DNA of 18,744 nt from Clostridia bacterium (GTDB taxonomy: Bacteria > Bacillota > Clostridia > Christensenellales > CAG-138). Numbering within the stretch: the stretch's first letter is position 1; each line of letters begins with the position of its first letter. The notes beneath the pieces were generated by a model. That model did not search any database. It was not told where the DNA came from and worked only from the letters and a program-made list of their open reading frames with translations. Shown here in pieces: positions 6,914 through 14,124 of the stretch. The position numbers and the translations under genes are program-made. The stretch lies in the NCBI GenBank assembly GCA_016293975.1, contig JAEDCW010000037.1:1-18744 (forward strand). Reading direction: 5' to 3'.

Positions 6914-7417
6914 TTACATCTTTTCGGGCGGTGTGATTTCATCCTCGTCTGACACTGTTACGCTCTTCATGCGTACTGCGATTTTTGGTCTGTCTGCGTA
7001 GCCCGTGGGGATGCTTGCTATCTCATCGACTACATCCATTCCCTCAATCACTCTGCCGAACGCCGCGTATTGACCGTCAAGGTGAGGAGCATCGGCGTGC
7101 ATTATGAAGAATTGCGAGCCTGCCGAATTGGGGTTCATAGCCCTTGCCATCGATATGACGCCACGCGTGTGCCTTATGGGGTTTGCTACGCCGTTTGCGG
7201 AGAATTCGCCCTTTATCTGATAACCGGGACCACCTGTACCGCGTCCGTCGGGACAACCGCCCTGAATCATGAAGCCGGGTATAATCCTGTGGAACTCGAG
7301 CCCGTCATAGAAGCCCGTGCTCGCAAGATACAGAAAGTTCTTTACGGTGTTGGGTGCGGCACTGCGATCGAGTTCAAGCACTATCTGCCCGCCGTTTTCC
7401 ATCTCTATTGTAACCAT
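6914..7417 (-). CDS. Peptidyl-prolyl cis-trans isomerase, cyclophilin type
   Basis: 167 residues, the length of a bare bacterial cyclophilin domain; no signal peptide, so cytoplasmic. It catalyses cis-trans isomerisation of Xaa-Pro bonds during protein folding. Family landmarks: TVKNFLYL (24-31), FHRIIPGFMIQGG (42-54, with catalytic R44 and Q52), the GTGGPGY loop (60-66), MARAMNPNSAGSQFFI (90-105) and HLDGQYAAFGRVIEGMDVVD (112-131). The ATG at 7415-7417 has GGAG at good spacing; an ATG 13 codons upstream lies inside the promoter region and is rejected. It is transcribed from a near-consensus promoter at 7448-7476 and ends in a strong terminator. Confidence 0.95.
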   Translation of the reverse strand: MVTIEMENGGQIVLELDRSAAPNTVKNFLYLASTGFYDGLEFHRIIPGFMIQGGCPDGRGTGGPGYQIKGEFSANGVANPIRHTRGVISMARAMNPNSAGSQFFIMHADAPHLDGQYAAFGRVIEGMDVVDEIASIPTGYADRPKIAVRMKSVTVSDEDEITPPEKM

Positions 7418-7447
7418 TGTTTGCTCTCCTTTTTGTTTGTCACGCGT

Positions 7448-7476
7448 ATGATACACGATTTTCCGCTTTTTTTCAA
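7448..7476 (-). promoter_or_regulatory. Promoter of the cyclophilin gene
   Basis: On the minus strand, TTGAAA (7471-7476), a 17-bp spacer and TATCAT (7448-7453); both hexamers match 5 of 6 consensus bases. It lies about 31 bp upstream of the ATG and is divergent from the first infC promoter, with only 19 bp between the two -35 boxes. Confidence 0.75.
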
Positions 7477-7495
7477 TCGAATAGTCACGAAATCA

Positions 7496-7524
7496 TTGAA
7501 TTCTCAAGACTTTTGTGCTACAAT
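7496..7524 (+). promoter_or_regulatory. Upstream promoter P1 of the infC operon
   Basis: TTGAAT (7496-7501), 17-bp spacer and TACAAT (7519-7524) preceded by TGC, the extended -10 signature. It reads toward infC and would produce a longer leader than P2. Confidence 0.65.
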
Positions 7525-7574
7525 GCCGTTTGTAATTTGGGAGGAAAACAGACGTAAAATTCTCGTTTTTATGC

Positions 7575-7603
7575 TTGACATGTATTGTGCGTTCGTGTAT
7601 AAT
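7575..7603 (+). promoter_or_regulatory. Main promoter P2 of the infC operon
   Basis: A perfect consensus sigma-A promoter: TTGACA (7575-7580), 17-bp spacer, TATAAT (7598-7603). Transcription should begin near 7610, giving a roughly 120-nt structured leader ahead of infC. Confidence 0.9.
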
Positions 7604-7609
7604 CCTCCT

Positions 7610-7732
7610 GTTAAGCAGAAGCCGCCCGCTTCTCACCCTCCGGCATTGCCAGGACGGTTGATGGCTATAGTGTGATTGTTGCATGCAAGGTGGGCGTTCT
7701 GCGCTCACTATTTTTGTTGGAGGTGTGTAACC
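7610..7732 (+). promoter_or_regulatory. Structured 5' leader of infC-rpmI-rplT, probable L20-leader type attenuator
   Basis: The stretch 7418-7732 has no gene; it holds three promoters and this leader. Within the leader are a hairpin AGAAGC/GCTTCT (7617-7622 with 7628-7633), a TTGCATGCAA palindrome (7679-7688), and a terminator stem (7689-7696 with 7702-7709) followed by T5. The segment ATAGTG (7667-7672) is complementary to CACTAT (7706-7711) and so competes for the 3' arm of the terminator. In other Firmicutes this operon is controlled by ribosomal protein L20 binding a leader; position and layout fit that, but the L20 site itself was not verified. Confidence 0.65.
7689..7715 (+). terminator. 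Leader terminator (attenuator) upstream of infC
   Basis: An 8-bp stem with two G-T wobbles (7689-7696 with 7702-7709), loop TTCTG, then TATTTTTG. It ends four bases before the infC GGAGG, which is the arrangement of a conditional terminator rather than an end-of-gene terminator. Confidence 0.65.
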
Positions 7733-8245
7733 ATAGCTAAGGACGACCTTATGATTAACGAAGAAATCCGCGACAGAGAGGTCAGACTCATATCCGATAC
7801 AGGCGAACAGCTTGGCATAATGTCCTCAAGGGCAGCTCAGGCGATTGCCGATGAGAAAGGACTCGACCTTGTAAAGATCGCGGCCGGCAGTACTCCGCCC
7901 GTCTGTAAGATTATGGACTACGGCAAGTACCGCTATGAGCAGACTAAGCGTGAGAAAGAACAAAAGAAGAATCAGAAGATTATCGAAATCAAAGAGGTTA
8001 GGCTCTCCGCGACCATTGACACTCACGACATGGAAGTCAAGGCAAAGGCCTGCTCAAAGTTTCTGCAGGACGGAAACAAAGTCAAAGTGTCGATTCGATT
8101 CAGAGGAAGACAGATTACACACGGCGATGTCGGCCTCGATGTTATGGAAGCATTTTACCAACTGGTCAATGACTATGCTACGATCGAAAAGCCTGCCAAG
8201 CAGGAAGGTCGCAACATGTTCATGATACTAACGCCGAAAAACTAA
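7733..8245 (+). CDS. infC: Translation initiation factor IF-3
   Basis: IF-3 binds the 30S subunit and checks the start codon and initiator tRNA. The sequence MINEEIRDREVRLI is the family N-terminus; the N-domain carries IMDYGKYRYE, a basic linker follows (KREKEQKKNQK), and the C-domain contains IKEVRLS and FRGRQ. The ribosome binding site GGAGG (7719-7723) is 9 nt upstream of an in-frame ATA at 7733, not of an ATG; from there the protein is 170 residues. The first ATG is at 7751 (164 residues), 27 nt from GGAGG, although a weaker AAGGA lies 7 nt before it. Rare AUN starts that IF-3 itself disfavours are the known autoregulation device of infC, so the ATA start is favoured. The gene heads the infC-rpmI-rplT operon. 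Confidence 0.95.
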   Translation: MAKDDLMINEEIRDREVRLISDTGEQLGIMSSRAAQAIADEKGLDLVKIAAGSTPPVCKIMDYGKYRYEQTKREKEQKKNQKIIEIKEVRLSATIDTHDMEVKAKACSKFLQDGNKVKVSIRFRGRQITHGDVGLDVMEAFYQLVNDYATIEKPAKQEGRNMFMILTPKN

Positions 8246-8274
8246 CATTAAATTTTTAAGAGGAGGTACACCCC

Positions 8275-8472
8275 ATGCCGAAAATCAAGACCCACAGGGG
8301 TGCTGCAAAGCGTTTCAGCCTTACCAAGAGCGGTAGGATCAAGAGGGCGAAAGCCTTCAAAAGGCACATTTTGACCGATAAGACGACAAAGAGAAAGCGC
8401 AGCCTGCGTCAGAACGATTACATCGCTGAGTGCGAAGCACGGAAAGTTCGCGAACTTATTCCGTACAAATAA
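8275..8472 (+). CDS. rpmI: 50S ribosomal protein L35
   Basis: 65 residues, highly basic, beginning MPKIKTHRGAAKRFSLTKSG and with KRKRSLRQ in the middle, the standard L35 sequence and length. It is a structural protein of the large ribosomal subunit. AGGAGG at 8261-8266 is 8 nt before the ATG. It sits 29 nt after infC and 11 nt before rplT, the invariant bacterial order, and shares their transcript and leader control. Confidence 0.98.
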   Translation: MPKIKTHRGAAKRFSLTKSGRIKRAKAFKRHILTDKTTKRKRSLRQNDYIAECEARKVRELIPYK

Positions 8473-8483
8473 GGAGGTACAAG

Positions 8484-8840
8484 ATGGCCAGAATCAAGAG
8501 GGCAGTTAATGCCGTTAAAAAGCGTCGTAAGATTTTTAAGCTCGCAAAGGGCTATTTCGGAGCAAAGAGCAAGCAGTATCGTGCAGCTTCACAGCAGGTA
8601 ATGAAGTCGATGGCTTATGCCTACGTCGGCAGAAAGCTCAAGAAGCGCGAATACCGCAAGCTGTGGATTGCCCGTATAAATGCAGGTGCAAGGATTTGCG
8701 GAACAAGCTACAGCCGCTTAATCAACGGTCTTAAGGTAGCGGGTGTCGATATTAATCGTAAGGTTCTCGCAGACTTGGCTGTAAACGACATGAACGCATT
8801 CAAGCAGCTCGTCGAAGTTGCTATGAAGGCAATCGCGTAA
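8484..8840 (+). CDS. rplT: 50S ribosomal protein L20
   Basis: 118 residues starting MARIKRAVNAVKKRRK, a long basic N-terminal helix followed by the globular RNA-binding domain (LWIARINAGAR, SRLINGLKVAGV, NRKVLADLA); typical L20 length. It is needed early in 50S assembly and in Firmicutes is also the repressor of its own operon, which fits the leader at 7610-7732. The ATG at 8484 has GGAGG 6 nt upstream; an in-frame ATG at 8430 lies within rpmI and is rejected. The operon ends at the terminator just after it. Confidence 0.98.
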   Translation: MARIKRAVNAVKKRRKIFKLAKGYFGAKSKQYRAASQQVMKSMAYAYVGRKLKKREYRKLWIARINAGARICGTSYSRLINGLKVAGVDINRKVLADLAVNDMNAFKQLVEVAMKAIA

Positions 8841-8853
8841 GCATAATATGTTA

Positions 8854-8885
8854 AGCCGGCTGTATTTGCAGTCGGCTCTTGTTTT
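8854..8885 (+). terminator. Intrinsic terminator after rplT
   Basis: A 9-bp stem with one G-T wobble (8854-8862 with 8869-8877), a 6-nt loop and a T-rich tail CTTGTTTT. It begins 13 nt after the rplT stop. The methyltransferase gene that follows has its start at 8900, so it relies on readthrough or on a promoter not evident here. Confidence 0.8.
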
Positions 8886-8899
8886 AATCAGAGGTTTTT

Positions 8900-9661
8900 A
8901 TGTTGGTTGAAAGCACGAGAAACGATGCGGTAAAGCGTGCCAAGGCGCTTGCAAATAAAAAGGGCAGGACGGAGCAGGGACTGCATTTTATAGAGGGTGA
9001 AAAGCTCGTAAGGGAGGCTATCGTCTCCGGAGCTGAGTTCGTCGAGGCGTTCGTTGAGGAAGGGCATGACCTTATGGAAGCGGTGCTTATCGGGAGCGGA
9101 GCGCGAGTTTATACCGCAAAGCGTCATGTAATCGAAAGCATGACGAATACCGAATCACCTCAGTGGGTCTGTGCCACGGTAAAGACGCCGCCTACGGATG
9201 TGCCCGAGGTGTATCCGTCGGGGCTGATTATTGCGCTTGACAAGGTGCAGGAGCCCGGCAATCTCGGAACGATAATCCGAAGCGCCGACGCAATGGGCGC
9301 AAAAGGCGTGCTTTTGGGCGAGGGCTGTGCTGACCCGTATGCACCAAAGCCCGTGCGTGCCTCAATGGGTTCAATCTATCATCTCCCTATTTGGGACGGA
9401 GACCTCAAAAAAGAACTCAGCAAGCTCGTTTCTGACGGCTATACGCCGCTCTGCGCCCACCTAAAGGGTAGTGAAACTCTGCCTGATGTAGGCAGCAACT
9501 GCGTGCTAGTTATAGGCAACGAGAGCCGCGGAGTTTCCGAGGAGATCGCCGATATGTGCAAGCTGTACCGTTTGCCCATGTACGGCTTTGCCGAGTCGCT
9601 GAATGCCTCGGTAGCCGCAAGCATAATCATGTATGAGCTTGCTAAACAGATGCATTCGTAA
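8900..9661 (+). CDS. SpoU/TrmH-family RNA 2'-O-methyltransferase
   Basis: 253 residues, the usual length of the RlmB/YsgA-like group. The N-terminal substrate-binding part (about 1-100) contains KGRTEQGLHFIEGEKLVREA. The C-terminal SPOUT trefoil-knot domain (about 107-250) has motif 1 DKVQEPGNLGTIIRSADAMG (114-133, N121 and R127), motif 2 VIGNESRGVSEE (204-215, E208 and R210) and motif 3 LPMYGFAESLNASVAASI (225-242, S233 and N235). It transfers a methyl group from S-adenosylmethionine to a ribose in rRNA or tRNA; which nucleotide cannot be said. Position directly after rplT is common in Firmicutes. The start has a modest AGAGG site. Confidence 0.93.
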   Translation: MLVESTRNDAVKRAKALANKKGRTEQGLHFIEGEKLVREAIVSGAEFVEAFVEEGHDLMEAVLIGSGARVYTAKRHVIESMTNTESPQWVCATVKTPPTDVPEVYPSGLIIALDKVQEPGNLGTIIRSADAMGAKGVLLGEGCADPYAPKPVRASMGSIYHLPIWDGDLKKELSKLVSDGYTPLCAHLKGSETLPDVGSNCVLVIGNESRGVSEEIADMCKLYRLPMYGFAESLNASVAASIIMYELAKQMHS

Positions 9662-9662
9662 C

Positions 9663-9684
9663 AAAAGGCTTCACGGCCTTTTTT
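9663..9684 (+). terminator. Intrinsic terminator after the methyltransferase
   Basis: AAAAGGC (9663-9669) pairs with GCCTTTT (9676-9682) around a 6-nt loop, with two further T residues. It begins two bases past the stop codon. The 89 bp between this and the next terminator show no gene or promoter. Confidence 0.75.
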
Positions 9685-9773
9685 GTATATACAAAACACA
9701 ATGAGCAAGCGTTCCTCCTACCGTTGATGACGAGTTGATATTGTTCAATAGCGTTGGGGGTGAGTAGAGTCAG

Positions 9774-9803
9774 AAAAAAGACCTGCAGTTTACAGGCCTT
9801 TTT
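9774..9803 (-). terminator. Intrinsic terminator after the glycoside hydrolase gene
   Basis: On the minus strand AAAAAGGCCTG (9803-9793) pairs with CAGGTCTTTTT (9785-9775; one G-T wobble) around a 7-nt loop, ending in a T6 run (9779-9774). On the plus strand the wobble becomes an A-C mismatch, so it mainly serves the minus-strand operon, whose last stop codon is at 9814. Confidence 0.8.
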
Positions 9804-9813
9804 GCTTTTGTAC

Positions 9814-11529
9814 TCAATCCCGAAGCTTTGAGTTTATCAAAGCTACGTCATCGGGATTCAGTTTCACGACGGCTCTGTCGTATGTGACAAAACCGTTTAC
9901 TTCGTCTTCGACGTCGGAAAGCTGGGTGTAAATGCTCGCACAGAGCCCCTTAGCCTTGGCGGGGATGATCTGCTCCTCATATAACTTGACGAAGTTGCGC
10001 AGGAGCGCTTCATTGTTCTCAAACTCCTTGTAGCCGAATGTCTTTTTACAGAAACAATGCCCGTCAATTCTGAGCGAATAACCTCCGAATTCGGTGAGCA
10101 TGACTGCCCTGTTGAGCTTATCGCGGCGGAACTTATAAGGTCTGAAGTATACATGCAGGCTCTTTGTATTGCCGATATACTGGTCGTGCCAGCCGCTCGC
10201 ATGGTCTATCGTGCGCGTCTTGTCGATATCGCGTATATAGCGCACCACATTTTCGGCATCAAATTGCCCCCAGCCCTCGTTGAAGGGAACCCACATGGCT
10301 ATGCTCACACAATTGATGAGATTTGTGAGAAGTTCGTAGAGCTCTACGTAGTATTGCCTGCGCCCATCGGCATTCTCTCTGCCAAAGAGCGAGTATTTGT
10401 GGTCGCCGATACGCAGACCCTCCGCAAAGCACGGCGCTGTCACTGTAAGTGGTTTGTAGCTCTCGCCGCCGTTTATCATATCCTGCCACACGAGCATACC
10501 GAGCCTGTCACAGTAGTAGTACCACCTTAGAGGCTCCATTTTGATATGCTTTCTCAATGTGTTAAAACCCATAGACTTCATAAGCAGTATGTCATCCACT
10601 ATCGCCTTATCGCAGGGAGGTGTCAACATGCCATCGCTGTAATACCCCTGGTCGAGTACGCCTGTATGAAAGTACGGGCGGTTGTTCAAAAACAGCCTGT
10701 TTACGCCTGATGAATCGGGACGCACTTCGAACTTTCTCATTCCGAAATAGCTTGTGACGCAGTCCTCGCCGGCTTGCACCGACAGGTCGTAGAGCGTGGG
10801 ACTTTCGGGAGACCACTCGCCGAAACTGTCGAGCTTCAAAACTGCCGTATCGCTTGAACGCGCTGAAACGGTTTTTCCGCAGGCGGATATCGAAACATCG
10901 GATGTCCTGTTGGTATGTACTGTGACCGAAACCGAACCGTCATCCAAATCGGGTATTATCCTCAGCGATGTGACGTATAAACTCGGGACGCATTCGAGCC
11001 AAACCGTCTGCCATATGCCACTTTGGGGCGTGTACCAAATGCCGCCACGCTTGAGCCTTTGCTTGCCCCTCGACTGCCAACCTGTATCCGTTATGTCGCG
11101 TACCCGCACTACAAGCTCATTTTCACCGCTGATTAAAAACCCGGTGATGTTGCAGGAAAATGGAGTATAGCCACCGACGTGCGTGGTGGCGAGTTTGCCG
11201 TTTACATAGACGTCCGCAGTCTGGTCAACCGCACCGAAATGCAACAGCGTGTTACCATTAGCGTAGGGTTGCTCTACGGTAAATTTTCTCCTGTACCAGA
11301 GAAGTTCGTTTGGCGCAAGCGACCTGCCGACGCCTGAAAGCTCAGATTCGGGAGAAAACGGCACGAGTATCTTGCGGTCGAATTTGCTCGGTGCGCCTGC
11401 AGAGGCGGAGGTAAAGCAGCATTCCCATTCGCCGTTTAAGCATTTATAGTTGTCTCTCCTCAACTGCGGCCTTGGATACTCAGGAAGTGGGCAGTTACGG
11501 TCGATAAGCTCTGTGTATTTACTTTTCAT
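9814..11529 (-). CDS. Glycoside hydrolase family 2 enzyme (beta-galactosidase/beta-glucuronidase-like), cytoplasmic
   Basis: 571 residues from the ATG at 11527-11529 (AGGTGA is 5 nt upstream; a GTG three codons earlier is less likely). GH2 architecture: sugar-binding jelly roll (about 30-183, with LLWYRRKFTV, DVYVNGK and GIWQTVWLE), Ig-like domain (about 184-268, ending YFGMRKFEV) and TIM barrel (about 275 on). The catalytic acid/base is E418 in PFNEGWG and the nucleophile E480 in LTEFGG. There is no signal peptide, so it acts on substrate taken up into the cytoplasm. The start overlaps the end of the MFS transporter gene by 11 nt, which indicates translational coupling and a shared substrate. 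Beta-specificity is expected of the family; the sugar released is unknown. Confidence 0.93.
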   Translation of the reverse strand: MKSKYTELIDRNCPLPEYPRPQLRRDNYKCLNGEWECCFTSASAGAPSKFDRKILVPFSPESELSGVGRSLAPNELLWYRRKFTVEQPYANGNTLLHFGAVDQTADVYVNGKLATTHVGGYTPFSCNITGFLISGENELVVRVRDITDTGWQSRGKQRLKRGGIWYTPQSGIWQTVWLECVPSLYVTSLRIIPDLDDGSVSVTVHTNRTSDVSISACGKTVSARSSDTAVLKLDSFGEWSPESPTLYDLSVQAGEDCVTSYFGMRKFEVRPDSSGVNRLFLNNRPYFHTGVLDQGYYSDGMLTPPCDKAIVDDILLMKSMGFNTLRKHIKMEPLRWYYYCDRLGMLVWQDMINGGESYKPLTVTAPCFAEGLRIGDHKYSLFGRENADGRRQYYVELYELLTNLINCVSIAMWVPFNEGWGQFDAENVVRYIRDIDKTRTIDHASGWHDQYIGNTKSLHVYFRPYKFRRDKLNRAVMLTEFGGYSLRIDGHCFCKKTFGYKEFENNEALLRNFVKLYEEQIIPAKAKGLCASIYTQLSDVEDEVNGFVTYDRAVVKLNPDDVALINSKLRD

Positions 11530-12808
11530 TGTTTTCACCTGTGTTCTTTATTAGCATAAGCACGGGTATTACGACGAATACGAGCGCTATTGCCGCGGCG
11601 ACGAATATCGAGGAGGTGGGGACGATTTTTTCAACGCCCAGCTCGATGTACTTTTCGGGGTTGCTTTTTATTACTGCCGCGCCTATGTACGGTCCTATTA
11701 TCATGGGCAACAGTACCATGAATATCATCCTTATGCCTTGGAACATTCCGGCTTTTTCAACAGGAGTGTGGTCACGGACGATGGCGGAAATAGTGGCGGT
11801 CACAAGCATATAGCCGGACATCATTATCGCTCCTGCTACCATCACAAACACCATATCCTTTGCAAAGAACATGAGCACAAGCCCTATGAGCATAATCGCA
11901 CAACAGGGGAGCATACACCTGAGTTTACCGATCTTGTCTATGACACCACCACTTGCGACACTCACTACTGAGGCGAATATAAGCGCCACCGCGAGTATAA
12001 TCGAGTAATCGTCAAAGCCTAAACCGTGCTGTAGATACACGATGAGGTAGGGGAAGAATATCTGCACGGCAATCGATATGATCATGCCTGCGCACAGCGC
12101 AATATAGAGCGCTTTCGAGCTCTTCATTACAGAGGGCTTGAAGCCGTAGAGTATGTCGCCCAGCATATTCCATTTTTTCGGTTCAACGGCGGAATCTTTG
12201 AGCAGAAAGAGGGATACGATGCCGGTAATTGTCACAATAAGCCCGAAAACGACGAAGAACTTTTGCCATTCGCCCTTTTGCGTCATGTTGTCGAAGCCCC
12301 CGAATATAACGAGCATCGATATGAGCGGAAGCGTAGCAAACACCGACTCGACGCGCGCCCTGTTTGAAGTATCGGTGGTATCGGTTATGTAGGCGTTAAG
12401 CGCCGCATCGTTTGCCGTCGAGCCAAAGAATGTCATTACGCAGTCCATTATTATGACGGTCCATGCCGCTACGGCGGCTGCGTTTGCAGCGGGGAAAAGA
12501 GCAGAAATGTTTTCAACAGATATGAAGCCGAATGCGAGTGTCGATATTCCCCACAGTATGTAGCCCAGACAAATAAAAGGCTTCCTGCGGCCGACCTTGT
12601 CGGATACCGCGCCCATAATGAGCGTAGTCAGCGTTGCAACAATTGCCGAAGCCGCGACCATAGTCGCAATGTAGGATGGGTCGGTGGTAATCGTGTTATA
12701 AAGAAACACGTTGAAGTACATATTTTCTATTGTCCACGCAAACTGCCCCGTCAGTCCCAAGAGTATAAAGGATATCCAAAGGCGTGGTGATAGTTTGGTA
12801 CGCCGCAT
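11519..12808 (-). CDS. MFS transporter, probable glycoside/oligosaccharide importer
   Basis: 429 residues with about twelve membrane helices in two halves. The motif A loop GAVSDKVGRRK (66-76) lies between helices 2 and 3, and its counterpart SGGVIDKIGK (286-295) lies in the second half. FFGSTANDAALNAYITD (127-143) resembles sugar-transporting MFS/GPH-like members. The ATG (12806-12808) has GAGAGGAT upstream. It is the first gene of a two-gene operon with the cytoplasmic GH2 enzyme, so symport of a beta-linked glycoside followed by intracellular cleavage is the natural reading. The substrate is an inference from that neighbour; I see no specificity determinant. Confidence 0.9.
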   Translation of the reverse strand: MRRTKLSPRLWISFILLGLTGQFAWTIENMYFNVFLYNTITTDPSYIATMVAASAIVATLTTLIMGAVSDKVGRRKPFICLGYILWGISTLAFGFISVENISALFPAANAAAVAAWTVIIMDCVMTFFGSTANDAALNAYITDTTDTSNRARVESVFATLPLISMLVIFGGFDNMTQKGEWQKFFVVFGLIVTITGIVSLFLLKDSAVEPKKWNMLGDILYGFKPSVMKSSKALYIALCAGMIISIAVQIFFPYLIVYLQHGLGFDDYSIILAVALIFASVVSVASGGVIDKIGKLRCMLPCCAIMLIGLVLMFFAKDMVFVMVAGAIMMSGYMLVTATISAIVRDHTPVEKAGMFQGIRMIFMVLLPMIIGPYIGAAVIKSNPEKYIELGVEKIVPTSSIFVAAAIALVFVVIPVLMLIKNTGENNEK

Positions 12809-12839
12809 GATAATGCCATCCTCTCAAATATGATACATA

Positions 12840-12891
12840 ATTATACATTGTTTTGGCACAATAATATATAGAATAAGTGCGAAAAAAGCAA
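12840..12891 (-). promoter_or_regulatory. Promoter region of the MFS-GH2 operon with operator-like inverted repeat
   Basis: On the minus strand TTGCTT (12886-12891), 17 bp, TATATT (12863-12868) form one candidate promoter. A consensus TATAAT (12840-12845) forms a second candidate -10, but its -35 would be poor. Between them lies the inverted repeat ATTGT-6 bp-ACAAT (12847-12862), positioned over the start point of the first promoter or within the second, where a repressor could act. The sites are read by eye and the regulator is unknown. Confidence 0.45.
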
Positions 12892-12961
12892 AGAATCACT
12901 AAATTGATTATGCATAGACAGTTTCGAGCGGCAATATAGCAAAGCAGTTTTTTGTCAATTA

Positions 12962-12970
12962 TGTTATAAT
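12962..12970 (+). promoter_or_regulatory. Extended -10 element for the M42 peptidase gene
   Basis: TGT followed by a perfect TATAAT (12965-12970), with no good -35 at 17 bp, as is common for extended -10 promoters. It lies about 60 bp upstream of the ATG at 13031. Confidence 0.6.
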
Positions 12971-13030
12971 CAGACAAATGCTGAGCTGATGCTTGGACAT
13001 AATAAGATATCAGGCTATTTGGAGGTAAAA

Positions 13031-14053
13031 ATGGATTACATTTTGAACCAGCTTAAACACTTGTTGGCGATACCGAGCCCGACGGGATATACATCAAATG
13101 CCGCCGCTTATATTGAGGATGAATTGCGCAAGCTAGGGTACGAGCCTTCTGTTACCAATAAGGGCGGCATAGTGGTCTGCATTGGTGGAGAGGGGAACCC
13201 TCTTATGCTCTCATCGCACGTCGACACGCTCGGCGGAATGGTAGCCGAAATTAAGGGCAACGGCAGGCTGAGAATGGTAAACATCGGCGGTCTAAATCCC
13301 AACAATGCCGAAACGGAAAACTGCGTGGTGCATTGCAGAATGTCGGGTAAGAACTATTGCGGCACATTGCAGATGAACAACGCATCCGTACACGTCAATA
13401 AGGATTACTCAAAAACGAGCCGTGAATTTAACCAGATGGAGATTGTACTAGACGAAAAGACCTCCTCAGCCGATGAAACAAAGGCGCTCGGCATCATGAC
13501 GGGCGACTTTATCAGCTTTGATCCCAGAACCACCATTACAGAGAGCGGCTACATTAAGAGCAGATTCCTCGACGATAAGTTGAGCGCCGCAATACTTTTG
13601 GGCTATGCAAAGCGCGTAAAGGAAACGGAGAGAAAGCTCGCACGCAAGGTCTACTTGTACTTCACGGTATATGAAGAAGTCGGACACGGCTGTGCAGGCG
13701 CGATTCCTTCTGACATTGAGGAGATAATAAGTGTAGATATGGGCTGTGTGGGAGATGGTTTGGCCTGTACTGAATGCGATGTATCTATCTGCGTAAAGGA
13801 TTCTGCGGGTCCGTATAACTATGAAGTTACAACAAACCTCATTCGCTGTGCAAATGAAAACAACATCGGATTTGCAGCGGATATTTACCCTTATTACGGT
13901 TCGGATGCTGATGCGGCACTCCAGGCGGGACACGAGCTTAAGCACGGTCTCATAGGTCCGGGCGTATATGCATCTCACGGTTACGAAAGGTCGCACAAAG
14001 AGGGCGTAGAGAACACGTTGAGGCTTATCGAAGCGTATACGCTTTTGAAGTAA
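13031..14053 (+). CDS. M42 family metallo-aminopeptidase (FrvX/glutamyl-aminopeptidase-like)
   Basis: 340 residues, typical of the M42 family, cytoplasmic and normally assembled into large peptide-degrading complexes. Candidate metal and catalytic residues are visible: H63 and D65 in SSHVDTLGG, the D181/D182 pair in RFLDDKLSA, the E215/E216 pair in YEEVGHG, D236 in SVDMG, and H316 in YASHGYERSH. The PA-like insert (about 70-165) is present. The ATG at 13031 has GGAGG 5 nt upstream; an in-frame ATG at 12989 would place the ribosome binding site inside the protein and is rejected. It stands alone: the divergent MFS-GH2 operon is upstream and the next gene has its own strong promoter. Confidence 0.95.
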   Translation: MDYILNQLKHLLAIPSPTGYTSNAAAYIEDELRKLGYEPSVTNKGGIVVCIGGEGNPLMLSSHVDTLGGMVAEIKGNGRLRMVNIGGLNPNNAETENCVVHCRMSGKNYCGTLQMNNASVHVNKDYSKTSREFNQMEIVLDEKTSSADETKALGIMTGDFISFDPRTTITESGYIKSRFLDDKLSAAILLGYAKRVKETERKLARKVYLYFTVYEEVGHGCAGAIPSDIEEIISVDMGCVGDGLACTECDVSICVKDSAGPYNYEVTTNLIRCANENNIGFAADIYPYYGSDADAALQAGHELKHGLIGPGVYASHGYERSHKEGVENTLRLIEAYTLLK

Positions 14054-14124
14054 TAAGCGGTCGGCTAACTTCTTCGCGGGGGATTTGGATTGTATATGTG
14101 CAATAAAACAAATTTTTCCGTGGC

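Noticed and set aside
7070..7675. Plus-strand ORF of 201 codons covering the cyclophilin gene and the infC promoters
   Set aside because: It is antisense to a clear cyclophilin and then passes through three promoters and part of the infC leader; not a gene.
7676..7732. Upstream TTG start for IF-3
   Set aside because: The extra 19 residues would be encoded by the leader terminator and the ribosome binding site and do not resemble IF-3.
9690..9730. Eight-codon ORF (MSKRSSYR) between two terminators
   Set aside because: No ribosome binding site or promoter, and no gene downstream for it to regulate.
12925..12960. TTGACA and TATATT on the minus strand upstream of the MFS gene
   Set aside because: The spacer is only 14 bp, too short for a sigma-A promoter, and the site is over 120 bp from the gene.
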